Shown piece by piece: positions 1 to 8,894 of a DNA stretch of 64,000 nt (its first letter is position 1; each line of letters opens with the position of its first letter). This DNA is from Atopomonas sediminilitoris (GTDB lineage Bacteria; Pseudomonadota; Gammaproteobacteria; Pseudomonadales; Pseudomonadaceae): NCBI RefSeq assembly GCF_022601735.1, contig NZ_JAKUMM010000002.1, forward strand, positions 248,001-312,000, read 5' to 3'. The position numbers and the translations under genes are program-made. Below the pieces are notes generated by a model. It was given only the letters and a program-made list of their open reading frames with translations, was not told the origin of the DNA and ran no database searches.

Positions 1-1166
1 AAAGTGCCGAGGCGGGTGTGGTAGCCCTGCTCGTGCAGAAACAAGGCGCGGTCGAGCAGTAGCCACAACTCCAGTGGGCGGCGGAAGAGGTTGCCGACTA
101 GCTCAAGATTGCGGATTTGCGCGAGGCGCTGCCAGCCCAAGGCTTCGGCCTCATCATCGTGAGAGTCCAGTGTTAGCGGGCGCTGCATGTGCTCGGCAAC
201 GCGATTAGCCCACTGATGAAACGGCAGGTGCAGCCATTTGTTGGCCGCCGCGGGTGTGCTTTGGTAGTCGGTCTGCCCGAGTCGTTCGCGGCATAACTGG
301 TCGAAGGCCAGTCGGCGCGCCATGGATTGGTCGCGCAGGCGGCGGTCACGCTGACCAGCATTGACGCTTTCGCGCAGCGTTAGGCGCAGATCACTGCGAG
401 TAAGGGCCAGTTGCGCGCCACGCGCCGTTTGGGACAGTGGTTGGTAGTCGTGGCTGGCGATGCGGTTGTAGCAGCATGGGGCGACGGCTAGCTGCGGGCA
501 ACCCTGACGGCTCGCCAGGCGCAGCAGCTGCAGGTGCAAATCGCCACAGGCGTGTAAGGCGATAGGACTGTGCTGTGCGCTGACGTGCTGCTGGCAGCTC
601 TCGGCGAGTACATCTTGTATGCGGTGCGTGGCGGTGAGTTGATGTTTAGCGCTTAGCTGTTGGGCTTGCTCGACCAGCGCAGCGTCCCACTCAAGACTGG
701 TGAGCTTGCCGCCAAGGCGGTGCAGTAAGTGGCGACCCAGATGGCTCTTGCCGCTGCACCAGTCTAGCCAATGCACCGTTTGCGCCGGTGGCGGTAGGCA
801 GCGAGCAAAGGCTTCGATTTGCTGCCACTTGCGCCCCGGCACATCCACCGCAAAGCGCGCCGGTATTGTGTGGCTTGGGTGCTGTGGGTGCGGACCTAGG
901 CTGCTGAGTCTTTGCGCCTGTTCCGCCAGCTCGGCAAACGGTGCAGGCGCGTTGAGGAGTGCGTGCGGTTGGCCTTGGTAGTGCTCGGCGTGCTCTAAGC
1001 TTTGTTGGCGTAGCCATTGGCCAAGTTCGGGGTGCTGCGCTTCCCAGCTCAGCTGCTGATGGGTAAACGGCGCCTCTTGCCAGAAGTTTTGCTGCTGAAA
1101 CAGCCACTGATCAAGGGCGTGAAAGCGATCCAGCAGGGCGTTACCGCTGAGCACAGAGGGCGTCAC
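1..1166 (-). CDS. SAM-dependent methyltransferase-like protein, partial (3' end outside window)
   Basis: An open minus-strand frame runs from a GTG at 1166 off the left edge without a stop. The translation begins VTPSVLSGNALLDRFHALD. About 130 residues in it has a glycine-containing motif, VHWLDWCSGKSHLGRHL, typical of the SAM-binding loop (DWCxGKxHLxR) of a proteobacterial methyltransferase family. The visible end reads LLDRALFLHEQGYHTRLG, which fits the same family. No ATG lies near the N-terminus and the ribosome-binding site is weak, so the start is tentative. The substrate is unknown. A 75-bp gap separates it from the transporter permease gene on the same strand. Confidence 0.6.
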   Translation of the reverse strand, partial: MTPSVLSGNALLDRFHALDQWLFQQQNFWQEAPFTHQQLSWEAQHPELGQWLRQQSLEHAEHYQGQPHALLNAPAPFAELAEQAQRLSSLGPHPQHPSHTIPARFAVDVPGRKWQQIEAFARCLPPPAQTVHWLDWCSGKSHLGRHLLHRLGGKLTSLEWDAALVEQAQQLSAKHQLTATHRIQDVLAESCQQHVSAQHSPIALHACGDLHLQLLRLASRQGCPQLAVAPCCYNRIASHDYQPLSQTARGAQLALTRSDLRLTLRESVNAGQRDRRLRDQSMARRLAFDQLCRERLGQTDYQSTPAAANKWLHLPFHQWANRVAEHMQRPLTLDSHDDEAEALGWQRLAQIRNLELVGNLFRRPLELWLLLDRALFLHEQGYHTRLGT

Positions 1167-1240
1167 GGGCGAGTTCTCGCGATGAAAGAAAAACGGCGCC
1201 GATTGTAGCGGCGCCGTGTGGGCAGTGCATGGTCTTTGGA

Positions 1241-1933
1241 CTAGCGGCCTTGCAACATGTCAACGCGCAGCTTGTGCTCGATAAAGCGGAAGATTTGCGT
1301 CAGTACTAAGGTGATGGCCAAGTAGAACAAGCCGGCGATAAAGAAATACAGCTCGGCCTGATAGGTGCGCGCGATGATGGTGCGCGTCTGGCCCATGATG
1401 TCGAACAGCGTCACGGTATAGACCACGGCGCTGGCTTTAAGCATCAAAATCACTTCGTTGCTGTAGGCCGGCAGCGCAATTCGCGCGGCACGCGGCAGAA
1501 TGATGTAGAGCAGCGCTTTGCTGCGCGACATGCCGAGCGCGCGAGCCGCTTCGACTTCGCCGGTGGGTACTGCCTGAATCGCGCCGCGCAGAATTTCTGC
1601 GATGTAGGCGGCGGTGTGCATGGTCATGGTAATCAGCGCACACCAGTACGGGTCGCGCAGGTAATTCCACGCCCAGCTTTGTCGCACGGCTTCAAACTGC
1701 GACAGGCCGTAGTAGACCAAGAACAGCTGCAGCAGCAGCGGCGTGCCACGAAAGAAGAAAATGTAGCTGTATGGCAGTGCGCGTACCCACGGCTTGCTGG
1801 ATGATCGAGCGATGCCTAGCGGGATGGCCAAAATCAGTCCCGCGACCACGGCAATGGCTAACAGCTCCAGCGTGACGCCAGCGCCGTCGAGCATCTTGGG
1901 CAGCCACTTATCGAAGAACAGCTCCCAATTCAT
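1241..1933 (-). CDS. Polar amino-acid ABC transporter permease (HisM-type)
   Basis: The 230-residue protein is an inner-membrane permease of the HisMQ/ArtM family. It has five hydrophobic segments and the family EAA loop near residues 125-145 (EVEAARALGMSRSKAL followed by LPRAARIALP). It would pair with the adjacent HisQ-type permease to form the membrane channel of a uptake system for basic amino acids such as arginine, ornithine, lysine or histidine. It is the last gene of a four-gene minus-strand operon (ATPase, binding protein, permease, permease). Its start overlaps the previous stop by 4 bp, which implies translational coupling. The exact substrate cannot be read from sequence. Confidence 0.9.
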   Translation of the reverse strand: MNWELFFDKWLPKMLDGAGVTLELLAIAVVAGLILAIPLGIARSSSKPWVRALPYSYIFFFRGTPLLLQLFLVYYGLSQFEAVRQSWAWNYLRDPYWCALITMTMHTAAYIAEILRGAIQAVPTGEVEAARALGMSRSKALLYIILPRAARIALPAYSNEVILMLKASAVVYTVTLFDIMGQTRTIIARTYQAELYFFIAGLFYLAITLVLTQIFRFIEHKLRVDMLQGR

Positions 1934-2622
1934 AGCTCATTCCTCGCAAAGCCTTGAGCGGCACGTTTTTCCATGAAGTGCAGCGCGACCATCACCAGTA
2001 CAGTCAGGCTAAGGTAGATAAAGGCTGCGCTCATATAGAAGGTGAACGGCTCTTTAGTGGCGTTGGAGGCGATCTGCGCTTTGCGCATGATTTCGTCCAG
2101 GGTGATCAAAGACACCAGGGCGGTGTCTTTGAGCAAAATCAGGTACAGGTTGCCAAGGCCCGGCAGGGCGATGCGCCAGACTTGCGGCAAAATGATCCGC
2201 CAGAAAATGCGCGGACGAGACAGGCCGACGGCCAAACCCGCTTCACGGTGACCTTTGGGGATCGACAGCAGTGCGCCACGGAACACTTCGGTCGCGTAGG
2301 CACCAAAGCACAGGGCTAAGGCCAGTACGCCGGCGGCAAAGGGCGACAGGGCAAAGTCATCGTGACCGACTAGGCCGCCGATGAAATTCATGGCGCTGAC
2401 GGTGCCGAAGTACGCCATCAGTACCCACAGGGTTTCGGGCACGCCACGCACAATGGTGGTGTAGCTGCCGCCGAGCAAGCGGGCGAAGGCGTTGTCGGAG
2501 GTCTTGCCGGCCGCGCCGAGCAAGCCAAACACGAGGCCTAGCGCGACAGAGGCCAAGGACAGCTGAACGGTCATCCACGTCCCTGACAGTAGGGCGGGGC
2601 CGAAACCTTGTAAGTCAATCAT
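1930..2622 (-). CDS. Polar amino-acid ABC transporter permease (HisQ-type)
   Basis: This 230-residue membrane permease is the partner of the downstream HisM-type gene. The EAA loop is visible as GHREAGLAVGLSRPRIFWRI followed by LPQVWRIALPG, and about five hydrophobic helices surround it. The N-terminus (MIDLQGFGPALLSGTWMTV) is typical of HisQ/AotQ proteins. It lies 48 bp downstream of the periplasmic binding protein gene and overlaps the next permease by 4 bp. Its role is the translocation pore for amino acids delivered by the binding protein. Confidence 0.9.
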   Translation of the reverse strand: MIDLQGFGPALLSGTWMTVQLSLASVALGLVFGLLGAAGKTSDNAFARLLGGSYTTIVRGVPETLWVLMAYFGTVSAMNFIGGLVGHDDFALSPFAAGVLALALCFGAYATEVFRGALLSIPKGHREAGLAVGLSRPRIFWRIILPQVWRIALPGLGNLYLILLKDTALVSLITLDEIMRKAQIASNATKEPFTFYMSAAFIYLSLTVLVMVALHFMEKRAAQGFARNEL

Positions 2623-2670
2623 GCAGAGAACCTGAAGCGGGCGCCGTCAAAGACGGCGCCGCAGTGCGCA

Positions 2671-3426
2671 TCAATAGATGCTGAACGGGAAGTACTTGTC
2701 GTTGATCTTCTTGTAAGTGCCGTCAGCGACGATGTCTTTGATGGCTTGGTTCAGCTTGTTGCGCAGATCGTCTTCGCCTTTGCGGATGGCGATGCCGATC
2801 TTGTCGTTTTCAAACACGGGGTCGCCTTTGAATTCGAAGTCTTTGCCGGCTTCGCTCTTCAGCCATTCCCAGTTAACGAACTTGTCGCCCAGTACGCCAT
2901 CCAGACGGCCGCTGGACAGATCCAGGTAGGCGTTTTCTTGGGTGTCATACAGCTTAATGGTGACGGTGTCGGCCAGATTATCTTCCAGCCATTGGCCGGC
3001 GATGGTGGCGCGTTGGGCGCCAATGATCTTGCCTTTGAGGCTTTCAGTCTCGGTATCAAAGTCAGCGGACTTCGGTGCGATGAACTGCAGCTTGTTGGTG
3101 TAGTAGGGGTCGGTGAAGTCCACCGCTTGCTTGCGCTCGTCGGTGATCGACATTGAGGCAATGATCATGTCGAACTTCTTGGCGTTCAGGGCGGGGATGA
3201 TGCCGTCCCAGTCGGAGGTCACGACTTCGCACTCAGAACCCATCTTGGCGCACAAGGCTTGGCCGACTTCGATGTCGAAGCCAACCACCGCGCCGCTGGC
3301 GTCAATCAGGTTGAACGGAGGGTAGGCGCCTTCGGTGCCCAGCTTGATTTTGTCGGCGGCGATGGCCTGTGTACCGAATGCGAGGGTGGCCGCAGCGGCC
3401 AGCAGAATCTTCTTGTAATGACGCAT
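2671..3426 (-). CDS. Periplasmic amino-acid-binding protein (HisJ/AotJ-type)
   Basis: The 251-residue protein is a family-3 solute-binding protein. Residues 1-23 form a Sec signal peptide ending AIAADK. The mature part has the family signature GFDIEVGQALCAKM and the ligand-site segments EGAYPPFN, SMSITDERKQAVDFT and DPYYTN. A cysteine pair (C58 and C65) matches the disulfide of lysine/arginine/ornithine/histidine binding proteins. It sits between the ATPase gene (16 bp upstream) and the permease genes, so it is the receptor of this transporter. Basic amino acids are the most likely ligands. Confidence 0.92.
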   Translation of the reverse strand: MRHYKKILLAAAATLAFGTQAIAADKIKLGTEGAYPPFNLIDASGAVVGFDIEVGQALCAKMGSECEVVTSDWDGIIPALNAKKFDMIIASMSITDERKQAVDFTDPYYTNKLQFIAPKSADFDTETESLKGKIIGAQRATIAGQWLEDNLADTVTIKLYDTQENAYLDLSSGRLDGVLGDKFVNWEWLKSEAGKDFEFKGDPVFENDKIGIAIRKGEDDLRNKLNQAIKDIVADGTYKKINDKYFPFSIY

Positions 3427-3441
3427 GGTGGTTGTCGCTCC

Positions 3442-4254
3442 TTAACGGTGGCTGGACATGAACTGCTTGCAACGTTCGGACGTCGGATTGTCGAAGACTT
3501 TATCCGGCGTGCCTTGTTCTTCGACCAAGCCCTGATGGAGAAAAACGATCTCCGACGAGACTTGGCGTGCAAAACTCATTTCGTGGGTCACAAGCAGCAT
3601 AGTTCGTCCCTCGTCAGCGAGGGCGCGAATAACGCTAAGCACTTCCTGCACCATCTCAGGGTCGAGGGCGGAGGTCGGCTCATCAAATAGAATCACCCGT
3701 GGCTGCATCGCCAGTGTGCGGGCAATCGCCGCGCGCTGCTGTTGGCCGCCGGAGAGTTGATTGGGGAAGGCATGACGCTTGTCGGCGATGCCGACCTTGG
3801 CCAATAAGGCCTCGGCAATCTCGCTGGCTTCAGCCTTGCTCTGGCCGAGCACGCGACGCGGGGCTTCGATAATGTTGTCGAGCACGCTCATGTGCGGCCA
3901 CAGATTGAAGTTTTGGAACACAAAACCCATCTGGCTGCGGAAACGGTTGATTTGCTTGCTATCGGCGGCGATCAGCGCGCCACTTTTGCTGCGCTTGAGC
4001 TTGAGCTGTTCACCGGCGAAGTGGATTTCCCCTTCATTAGGGTTCTCCAAGAGATTAAGGCAGCGCAGAAACGTCGACTTGCCAGAGCCTGATGAGCCAA
4101 GGATCGAAATGACGTCACCGTCGCGAGCAGTCAGGGAAATGCCCTTGAGTACTTCGAGGTCGCCGTAGCTTTTGTGCAGATTGCGGATTTCCAGAGCTGG
4201 CTGGGTCACGAGGCTCCGTACTCCTGTTGTTCTGTTTATAGGGGCTTGGGCCAT
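3442..4254 (-). CDS. Polar amino-acid ABC transporter ATP-binding protein (HisP-type)
   Basis: This is the ATPase of the four-gene transporter operon and its first gene. Walker A is GSSGSGKSTF, the signature motif is LSGGQQQRAAIAR, Walker B is RVILFDEPTSALDPE, and the switch histidine lies in LVTHEMSFARQ. The outer ATG at 4254 gives 270 residues. A GTG at 4209 (VTQPALEIRNLHKSYG), preceded by GGAG five bases upstream, gives a more typical 255-residue HisP and may be the true start. The 274 bp upstream (4255-4528) hold no gene and presumably carry the operon promoter. I see no clear operator there. Confidence 0.93.
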   Translation of the reverse strand: MAQAPINRTTGVRSLVTQPALEIRNLHKSYGDLEVLKGISLTARDGDVISILGSSGSGKSTFLRCLNLLENPNEGEIHFAGEQLKLKRSKSGALIAADSKQINRFRSQMGFVFQNFNLWPHMSVLDNIIEAPRRVLGQSKAEASEIAEALLAKVGIADKRHAFPNQLSGGQQQRAAIARTLAMQPRVILFDEPTSALDPEMVQEVLSVIRALADEGRTMLLVTHEMSFARQVSSEIVFLHQGLVEEQGTPDKVFDNPTSERCKQFMSSHR

Positions 4255-4528
4255 CCTGGCGAGGCCTCAAGCTAGCATAGCCATTTTTTAGCGCCAAGCT
4301 CAGGGTAAGGCGAATAAGTTTGCTGTCGCGCTGATGCACGTTTGTTTCGCCAGTGCTGAATAATGATTGCTGGCTGGGGCTTGCAATCTTGATTCTGCAC
4401 ATTGCGTTAACTGCCTGTTCTGCCTCGATAAAGTGAGCAGCTTCAGGGCAAGCGTGCGGCTAGTTTGCCTGCCTAGCGGCTGACTGAGAAGTCTGCGCCT
4501 AAAGCGCTCGGCGTGACGGGTCGTGGCG

Positions 4529-4879
4529 CTACTTGCCAGTGCGGCAGGCCAGTTTGCTGGTTTTGGCGGCCATGATGAAGTCGTTGCGGTGCAGGCCTTT
4601 AAGGCTATGCGTCCACCAAGTGACCGTGACCTGACCCCACTCGGTTAAAAGAGTGGGGTGGTGGTTGGCGGCTTCTGCCAGCTCGCCGACATGTTGAGTA
4701 AAAGCCAAGGCTTGGGCGAAGTTCTTAAAGACGAAGCGGCGCTCGAGCTGCAGCACACCGTGGCGCTCGATAATGCTCCAATCGGGCACTTCGCGCAGCA
4801 GATCGGCGGCCTCTTGGCCGCGCATGGCGGGCAGTGAGCTATCGCAACTTTGGCAGTCGGCTTGGTGCAGCGCGCTCAT
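4529..4879 (-). CDS. phhB: Pterin-4a-carbinolamine dehydratase
   Basis: The 116-residue protein dehydrates 4a-hydroxytetrahydrobiopterin during recycling of the pterin cofactor of phenylalanine hydroxylase. The signature [20 protein letters not shown] contains the paired histidines of the active site, and [19 protein letters not shown] matches the family C-terminus. In many pseudomonads phhB lies in an operon with phhA. No hydroxylase gene is seen beside it here; the neighbours are an ABC transporter and a marR gene. A GGAGGA ribosome-binding site lies about 8 bases before the ATG on the minus strand. Confidence 0.92.
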   Translation of the reverse strand: MSALHQADCQSCDSSLPAMRGQEAADLLREVPDWSIIERHGVLQLERRFVFKNFAQALAFTQHVGELAEAANHHPTLLTEWGQVTVTWWTHSLKGLHRNDFIMAAKTSKLACRTGK

Positions 4880-4998
4880 CGTGATCCTCCTCGCAGGGAA
4901 CGGCAGGCAAAACGGGTGTTATCAATTCAATATAGCGCTTGATATGAGGTGGGCGGCGCTCGCCGATGGGCGGATTTGTTGCGTGATTAATGTTTCAA

Positions 4999-5015
4999 TA
5001 GAAAATTAATTTCTA
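4999..5015. promoter_or_regulatory. AT-rich inverted repeat before marR gene, probable operator
   Basis: The sequence TAGAAA-ATTAA-TTTCTA is an inverted repeat with perfect 6-bp arms in an AT-rich stretch 22 bp before the MarR-family ATG. MarR proteins commonly bind such palindromes in their own promoters, so autoregulation is likely. This is inferred from position and symmetry only. Confidence 0.5.
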
Positions 5016-5036
5016 ATACTCGTCTTAATTTTACGC

Positions 5037-5504
5037 ATGAAAAAAGATTTGATTGAAAGTGAAGTGCTTGCGCCTGAAGTATTTGAGTCGTCGTTGTTTG
5101 GGGCGATGCGTAAGTTGCAACACGCCGCCGAGGTGCACGCTAAGCAGCGTGGTCGCTGTGGCGGTTTAACGCCGACGAAGCAGATGATCTTGCAGGTGTT
5201 GGTGGCTGAGGGGCGTTTGACCGCGAGTCAACTCAGCCAGCGGGTCAGTATCAGTGCGGCAACGCTGTCGGGCATGCTCGATCGTATGGAAGAACGGCAA
5301 CTGCTGAAGCGCGAACGCGATAGTCAAGATAAGCGCCGGCAGTGGTTGCTGATTAGCCCAGCGGGCCGCGCGTTATTGGATGAAGCGCCCTCGCTGCTGC
5401 CACCGGCCTTGCTGCGCGCCTTAGAAACCATGCCGGCTTGGGAGCGGCATAGCCTTATCGCAGCGCTACTGCGCGTTGGCGAGCTGTGTGATCAGATGGA
5501 ATAG
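5037..5504 (+). CDS. MarR-family transcriptional regulator
   Basis: The 155-residue protein has the MarR winged-helix layout. A dimerisation helix is followed by a helix-turn-helix (LTASQLSQRVSISAATLSGMLDRME, about residues 60-85) and the wing (RERDSQDKRRQWLLISPAG), whose DxRxxxLxLT-like core is typical of the family. A cysteine at residue 41 lies before the helix-turn-helix; whether it senses redox or ligand is unknown. It is transcribed divergently from phhB. It is followed 60-70 bp later, on the same strand, by a periplasmic binding protein gene that it might regulate. Confidence 0.85.
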   Translation: MKKDLIESEVLAPEVFESSLFGAMRKLQHAAEVHAKQRGRCGGLTPTKQMILQVLVAEGRLTASQLSQRVSISAATLSGMLDRMEERQLLKRERDSQDKRRQWLLISPAGRALLDEAPSLLPPALLRALETMPAWERHSLIAALLRVGELCDQME

Positions 5505-5575
5505 CCGGCAAGGTTTGATGTGCTGGGCTAGCCTTAATGACATCAGTGGTTAAGCGCTAGTCCGTGAAATGGGGG

Positions 5576-6400
5576 ATGAGTGTGCGTGGCTTTGCTTTGA
5601 GTTGTTTGCTGTTAATCAGTGCGACTGCCAGCGCAGCGGAGCCTCAGCCTTTGCGGTTGTCCGTGGGCGATTGGCCGCCTTATCTCTCGACAGATTTCAA
5701 GCATCAGGGCGTGGTGGCTCATTTGTTGCGCGATATTCTCGCCGATGAAGGCTATGCGCTGGATCTGCGTTTTTTGCCGTGGTCGCGAGCCTATGCCGAT
5801 GCGGCCGCCGGTAAATATGCGGGCACCGCCGTGTGGATGCACAAGCCAGAGCGCGAGGTGGATTTTCTGTACAGCGAGCCCGTGCTGAACGAGCAGTTTG
5901 TTTTTTTTCACCTGAAAAAAGAGGTGTTCCACTGGGATAGCTTGGCGGATCTCTTCGGCAAAAAGCTCGGCGGCGGGTTGGAATACAGCTACGGCCCAGA
6001 GATGGATGCCTACTTGACCACCGGCCGCCTGTACATGGAGCGCGTGCCGAGCGCGGAGCAAAACTTCAACAAGCTCCTGCGGCGCAGAATTGATCTGTAT
6101 CCGCAGGAAATTAACGTCGGTTATACCGCGCTTCTGAGCCATTTCGATCGTGATGCAATTTCCCAAGTCACCCACCACCCCAAACCATTGCTGAATAACT
6201 TGAGCTATTTGCTGGTGCCGCGCAGTGATCCTAACGGCCACGAGTTGCTCAAGCGCTTTAATCGACGGTTAGCGATGTACCGCGCTTCCGGTCGCTACGA
6301 TCAGTACTTTCACGATTTGCGCCAAGGCAAATACTTGCCTGACTCAGCGCTAGAACGTGATGAGAAAGCCGCGCCTGTGCCGGTGGGCGATCCTCAGTAA
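5576..6400 (+). CDS. Orphan family-3 solute-binding protein
   Basis: The predicted secreted protein (about 274 residues) has an N-terminal signal peptide (SVRGFALSCLLLISATASA cleaved before AEPQP). The SBP_bac_3 fold is marked by the early motif VGDWPPYL, FLPWSRAYADAAAGKYAGT, and late FNRRLAMYRASGRYDQYF. No permease or ATPase is adjacent, as is usual for the large Pseudomonas family of orphan ABC-type sensors and binding proteins. The start could also be an upstream GTG at 5564, adding four residues. I preferred the ATG because it puts the charged residue and hydrophobic core in normal signal-peptide register. The ligand is unknown. Confidence 0.78.
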   Translation: MSVRGFALSCLLLISATASAAEPQPLRLSVGDWPPYLSTDFKHQGVVAHLLRDILADEGYALDLRFLPWSRAYADAAAGKYAGTAVWMHKPEREVDFLYSEPVLNEQFVFFHLKKEVFHWDSLADLFGKKLGGGLEYSYGPEMDAYLTTGRLYMERVPSAEQNFNKLLRRRIDLYPQEINVGYTALLSHFDRDAISQVTHHPKPLLNNLSYLLVPRSDPNGHELLKRFNRRLAMYRASGRYDQYFHDLRQGKYLPDSALERDEKAAPVPVGDPQ

Positions 6401-6456
6401 AAATCAGCTTTTGCGTGTAAATGTCGGTAATCACTGAATTTTTTTACATTCGACGC

Positions 6457-6485
6457 TTGACACTTAAGCCTCGCGAACGTTTAAT
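6457..6485 (+). promoter_or_regulatory. Sigma-70 promoter of the tRNA-Phe gene
   Basis: A consensus -35 box TTGACA (6457-6462) is followed after exactly 17 bp by TTTAAT (6480-6485). The following discriminator is GC-rich (ACGCGCCG), as is usual for stringently controlled stable-RNA promoters. The tRNA begins 10 bp later. Confidence 0.7.
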
Positions 6486-6495
6486 ACGCGCCGTT

Positions 6496-6571
6496 GCCCA
6501 GATAGCTCAGTCGGTAGAGCAGGGGATTGAAAATCCCCGTGTCGGCGGTTCGATTCCGTCTCTGGGCACCA
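6496..6571 (+). tRNA. tRNA-Phe (anticodon GAA), also the integration site of the adjacent element
   Basis: The 76-nt sequence folds as a standard tRNA. The acceptor arm is GCCCAGA pairing with TCTGGGC, the D-arm is GCTCAGTCGGTAGAGC, and the anticodon stem AGGGGATTGAAAATCCCC carries GAA at 6529-6531. The T-arm contains GGTTCGATTCC, and the 3' CCA is encoded. Its 3' third is imperfectly repeated at 20230-20253, and an integrase gene follows directly, so this gene is the attL side of an integrative element. The tRNA itself is intact. Confidence 0.97.
6547..6571 (+). repeat. attL: 3' end of tRNA-Phe
   Basis: The last 25 nt of the tRNA (T-arm and acceptor 3' strand with CCA) recur at 20230-20253 with three substitutions and one missing G. 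The exact shared core is GTCTCTGG. This is the expected footprint of a tyrosine integrase that targets tRNA 3' ends. Confidence 0.75.
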
Positions 6572-6616
6572 TCTATTGTTTTCAGGTGGTGCCAAAACCA
6601 CCCGAAACACCCTAAG

Positions 6617-6641
6617 AAGCCCGCCTAGTGCGGGTTTTTTG
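6617..6641 (+). terminator. Rho-independent terminator after tRNA-Phe
   Basis: The hairpin GCCCGC-CTAGT-GCGGGT is followed by a T run (TTTTTT). It lies just inside the element, so it replaces the original tRNA terminator now found beyond the right end at 20263. Confidence 0.75.
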
Positions 6642-6683
6642 TTGTCTACGGTTCCTGACACCTCCCTTGTAAGCCCAAACACT

Positions 6684-6701
6684 TGGGGGTATATCTGGTG
6701 G
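6684..6701 (+). repeat. Left copy of end repeat TTGGGGGTATATCTGGTGG, probable integrase arm site
   Basis: This motif recurs as TTGGGGGTATATTTGGTGG at 20156-20174, close to the other element end and in the same orientation, with one mismatch. GGGGGTA-type repeats flank the att sites of many elements with DUF4102 integrases. An arm-type binding site is therefore the likely role. Confidence 0.5.
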
Positions 6702-6828
6702 AACGCCAGTTCGGTCAACAGGAATGCCACCACATTGGAAGCCAAGCCAGATAGCAAGGCGCTTGCAGCGCTTAAGCCTAAATACAAGGTCGGGGCCGGT
6801 AACGGCCTGTATCTGGAGGGCGCTGGCC

Positions 6829-8037
6829 ATGCCGCTGACTGATAGCGCCATCAAGACAGCTAAGCCAAAGGAAAAAGCCTACAAGCTAAGCGATGCCCAC
6901 GGGCTGTATCTGCTGATAAACCCAACAGGCTCAAAACTTTGGCGGATCAAGTATAGGTTCGGGGGCAAGCAGAAAGGGCTGGCCATTGGCGCCTACCCAA
7001 CCATAAGCCTTGCCCAAGCACGCCAGCGCCGAGAGGAGGCGCGCCAGCAGCTAGCCGAGGGCATAGACCCATCAGAGCAAAAGAAAGCAGCTAAGCAAGC
7101 CCGAGCGGCCACAGGGCTGACATTCGAGACACTGGCGCGGGAATGGTTCGCCTACAACTCACCACGCTGGGCAGACAGCACCAGCTACAAAGCCAAGTTG
7201 TATCTGGAAAACGACCTGATACCCGTAATCGGTGCCCGCCCACTTAAAGCCATCACCCGCCCCGAACTGGTCGAACTGGTGCGCAAAGTTGAAGCCCGAG
7301 GCACCCTTAACGCCGCTGGCAAGATTCGCCAATGGTTACACCAGATATTTCGTTATGGCTTGGCCCGTGGCGTAGTCGATAGCAACCCTGCCACCGATCT
7401 GGACGTTATCGCAGCACCAGCCAGAGCCGCCCGTCATCATCCACACGTCAACTTTGCCGAATTGCCCGAGCTGTTGAGCAAGGCTGACAGCGCCAATATC
7501 AACATCCTGACCCGCTGCGCCATTCGCCTGCTGACGCTAACCGCCGTCCGCCCCGGAGAGCTTCGCGCCGCGCCTTGGTCAGAGTTCGACTTAGACGCCG
7601 CAACTTGGACGATACCCGCCGAGCGCATGAAAGCCCGCCGTCCACATATCGTGCCATTGCCACATCAAGCCGTGGCCATCCTGCGCCAACTGGAAGAAAT
7701 CACCGGGAGCTATTCGCTATTGTTCCCCGGCCAGCAAAAGGCAGACCGGCCAATGAGCGAAAACACCATCAATAAGGCGCTGCGCCTGATGGGCTACAAA
7801 GACCGCCAGACCGGCCACGGCTTTCGCCACCTCTTAAGTACCGAGCTAAACGGACGCGGCTATAACCGCGACTGGATCGAACGCCAACTTGCCCACGGTG
7901 ACAGCGACGAAATACGCGATACCTACAACCACGCCAACTACTTAGAGCAGCGTCGGGAAATGATGCAAGCATGGGCCGATTCGATAGACGCCCTGTGCGC
8001 TGGCGCTAACGTGGTGAGCATCAAGCGCAAGGCATAA
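6829..8037 (+). CDS. P4-type tyrosine integrase
   Basis: The 402-residue integrase probably catalyses site-specific recombination at the 3' end of tRNA-Phe. The N-terminal DUF4102 arm-binding domain starts at MPLTDSAIKTAKPKEKAYKL. The catalytic domain shows the first arginine in TAVRPGELRAAPW, HGFRH for the His-x-x-Arg box, LAHGD for the second histidine, and the tyrosine in RDTYNHANYLEQRR. The start at 6829 is supported by GGAGGG eight bases upstream. An upstream in-frame ATG at 6724 would add an implausible leader. Its length is normal for the family and all catalytic residues are present, so the enzyme looks functional. Confidence 0.93.
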   Translation: MPLTDSAIKTAKPKEKAYKLSDAHGLYLLINPTGSKLWRIKYRFGGKQKGLAIGAYPTISLAQARQRREEARQQLAEGIDPSEQKKAAKQARAATGLTFETLAREWFAYNSPRWADSTSYKAKLYLENDLIPVIGARPLKAITRPELVELVRKVEARGTLNAAGKIRQWLHQIFRYGLARGVVDSNPATDLDVIAAPARAARHHPHVNFAELPELLSKADSANINILTRCAIRLLTLTAVRPGELRAAPWSEFDLDAATWTIPAERMKARRPHIVPLPHQAVAILRQLEEITGSYSLLFPGQQKADRPMSENTINKALRLMGYKDRQTGHGFRHLLSTELNGRGYNRDWIERQLAHGDSDEIRDTYNHANYLEQRREMMQAWADSIDALCAGANVVSIKRKA

Positions 8038-8133
8038 CAGTTTTGGCTGGCCTAGCTCGACGGAGCGAAAAGCAGGCGCCCACCTGCCTGACCAGTCGAT
8101 CTATTTAAAAATGGGTGCGCCGGGGGGGCGTAC

Positions 8134-8823
8134 ATGGACAAGCACGACATTCTGCGCACTATTGAATCGCAGATTACGCAATGGGACTGCTACATGGGCA
8201 ATCGCGCGATAGATCACTTTCGCGCAACGCTTGATCACGCGAGCGTTACTAGGCGCCCAATTGATATCGCCATGATCGAACCACCCTGCCAAGACTTGGC
8301 AGCACTGGCGCGTGACTGCCTAGTTAAATTTACTGGTTACAGCGCTGAAGACTTTGAGGACGTTAGCGATTGCCTCCACATGCGCGACATCTCGCAGGAC
8401 ACCACCGCCCCAGAATATGTAAAAGCACTGCTAGAGGTGCTGGCGTCTTGTTTATTCATCCTGGACTTGATCGAAAATGGGCCCATAGATCTCATAGGTG
8501 AAACCGTCATAGCGCTCACACGAGAACTTGAAGCACTGGGGCGAATTATCGAGTCGCGCCACTCGCTGGAAAAAGACTTACTGGCGAAGATTTCGGCAGA
8601 GAAATCAATCCGCGCTGAAACCAAAAAAGGACAGGAGCAAAGGATGCGACACGCCCGAGCTCAACGCGCCCCCAGACACGACTGGAAAGCCGTCGATGAA
8701 TTAACCGCAGAGCTTGTGGCTGGAGGTAAATCGGAGCGTGAACTTGCGGCGATCATTCATAGGCGGCTAGGTATTCCCGAGTCGAGCTATAGGGATTGGC
8801 GACGCAGAAAAACGACGGTGTAA
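8134..8823 (+). CDS. Hypothetical protein of the integrative element
   Basis: I do not recognise this 229-residue soluble protein. The first 150 residues are mostly helical and acidic. The middle is basic, and the C-terminus (DWKAVDELTAELVAGGKSER through RRLGIPESSYRDWRRRK) looks like a small helix-turn-helix segment, so DNA binding is possible. No signal peptide or membrane helix is present. A G-rich stretch (GGGGGG) precedes the ATG. It lies between the integrase and the AlpA-like gene, the usual place for element regulators. Confidence 0.6.
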   Translation: MDKHDILRTIESQITQWDCYMGNRAIDHFRATLDHASVTRRPIDIAMIEPPCQDLAALARDCLVKFTGYSAEDFEDVSDCLHMRDISQDTTAPEYVKALLEVLASCLFILDLIENGPIDLIGETVIALTRELEALGRIIESRHSLEKDLLAKISAEKSIRAETKKGQEQRMRHARAQRAPRHDWKAVDELTAELVAGGKSERELAAIIHRRLGIPESSYRDWRRRKTTV

Positions 8824-8894
8824 TTATTAGCCCGTTGTTTCGACCTCCAATATTAGCGCCATCGAACCCCATAACGCCGAGGAGGCGTCAATCG

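Noticed and set aside
691..1107. A 138-residue minus-strand ORF
   Set aside because: It is in a different frame from the methyltransferase-like reading frame, which spans the whole region with recognisable motifs.
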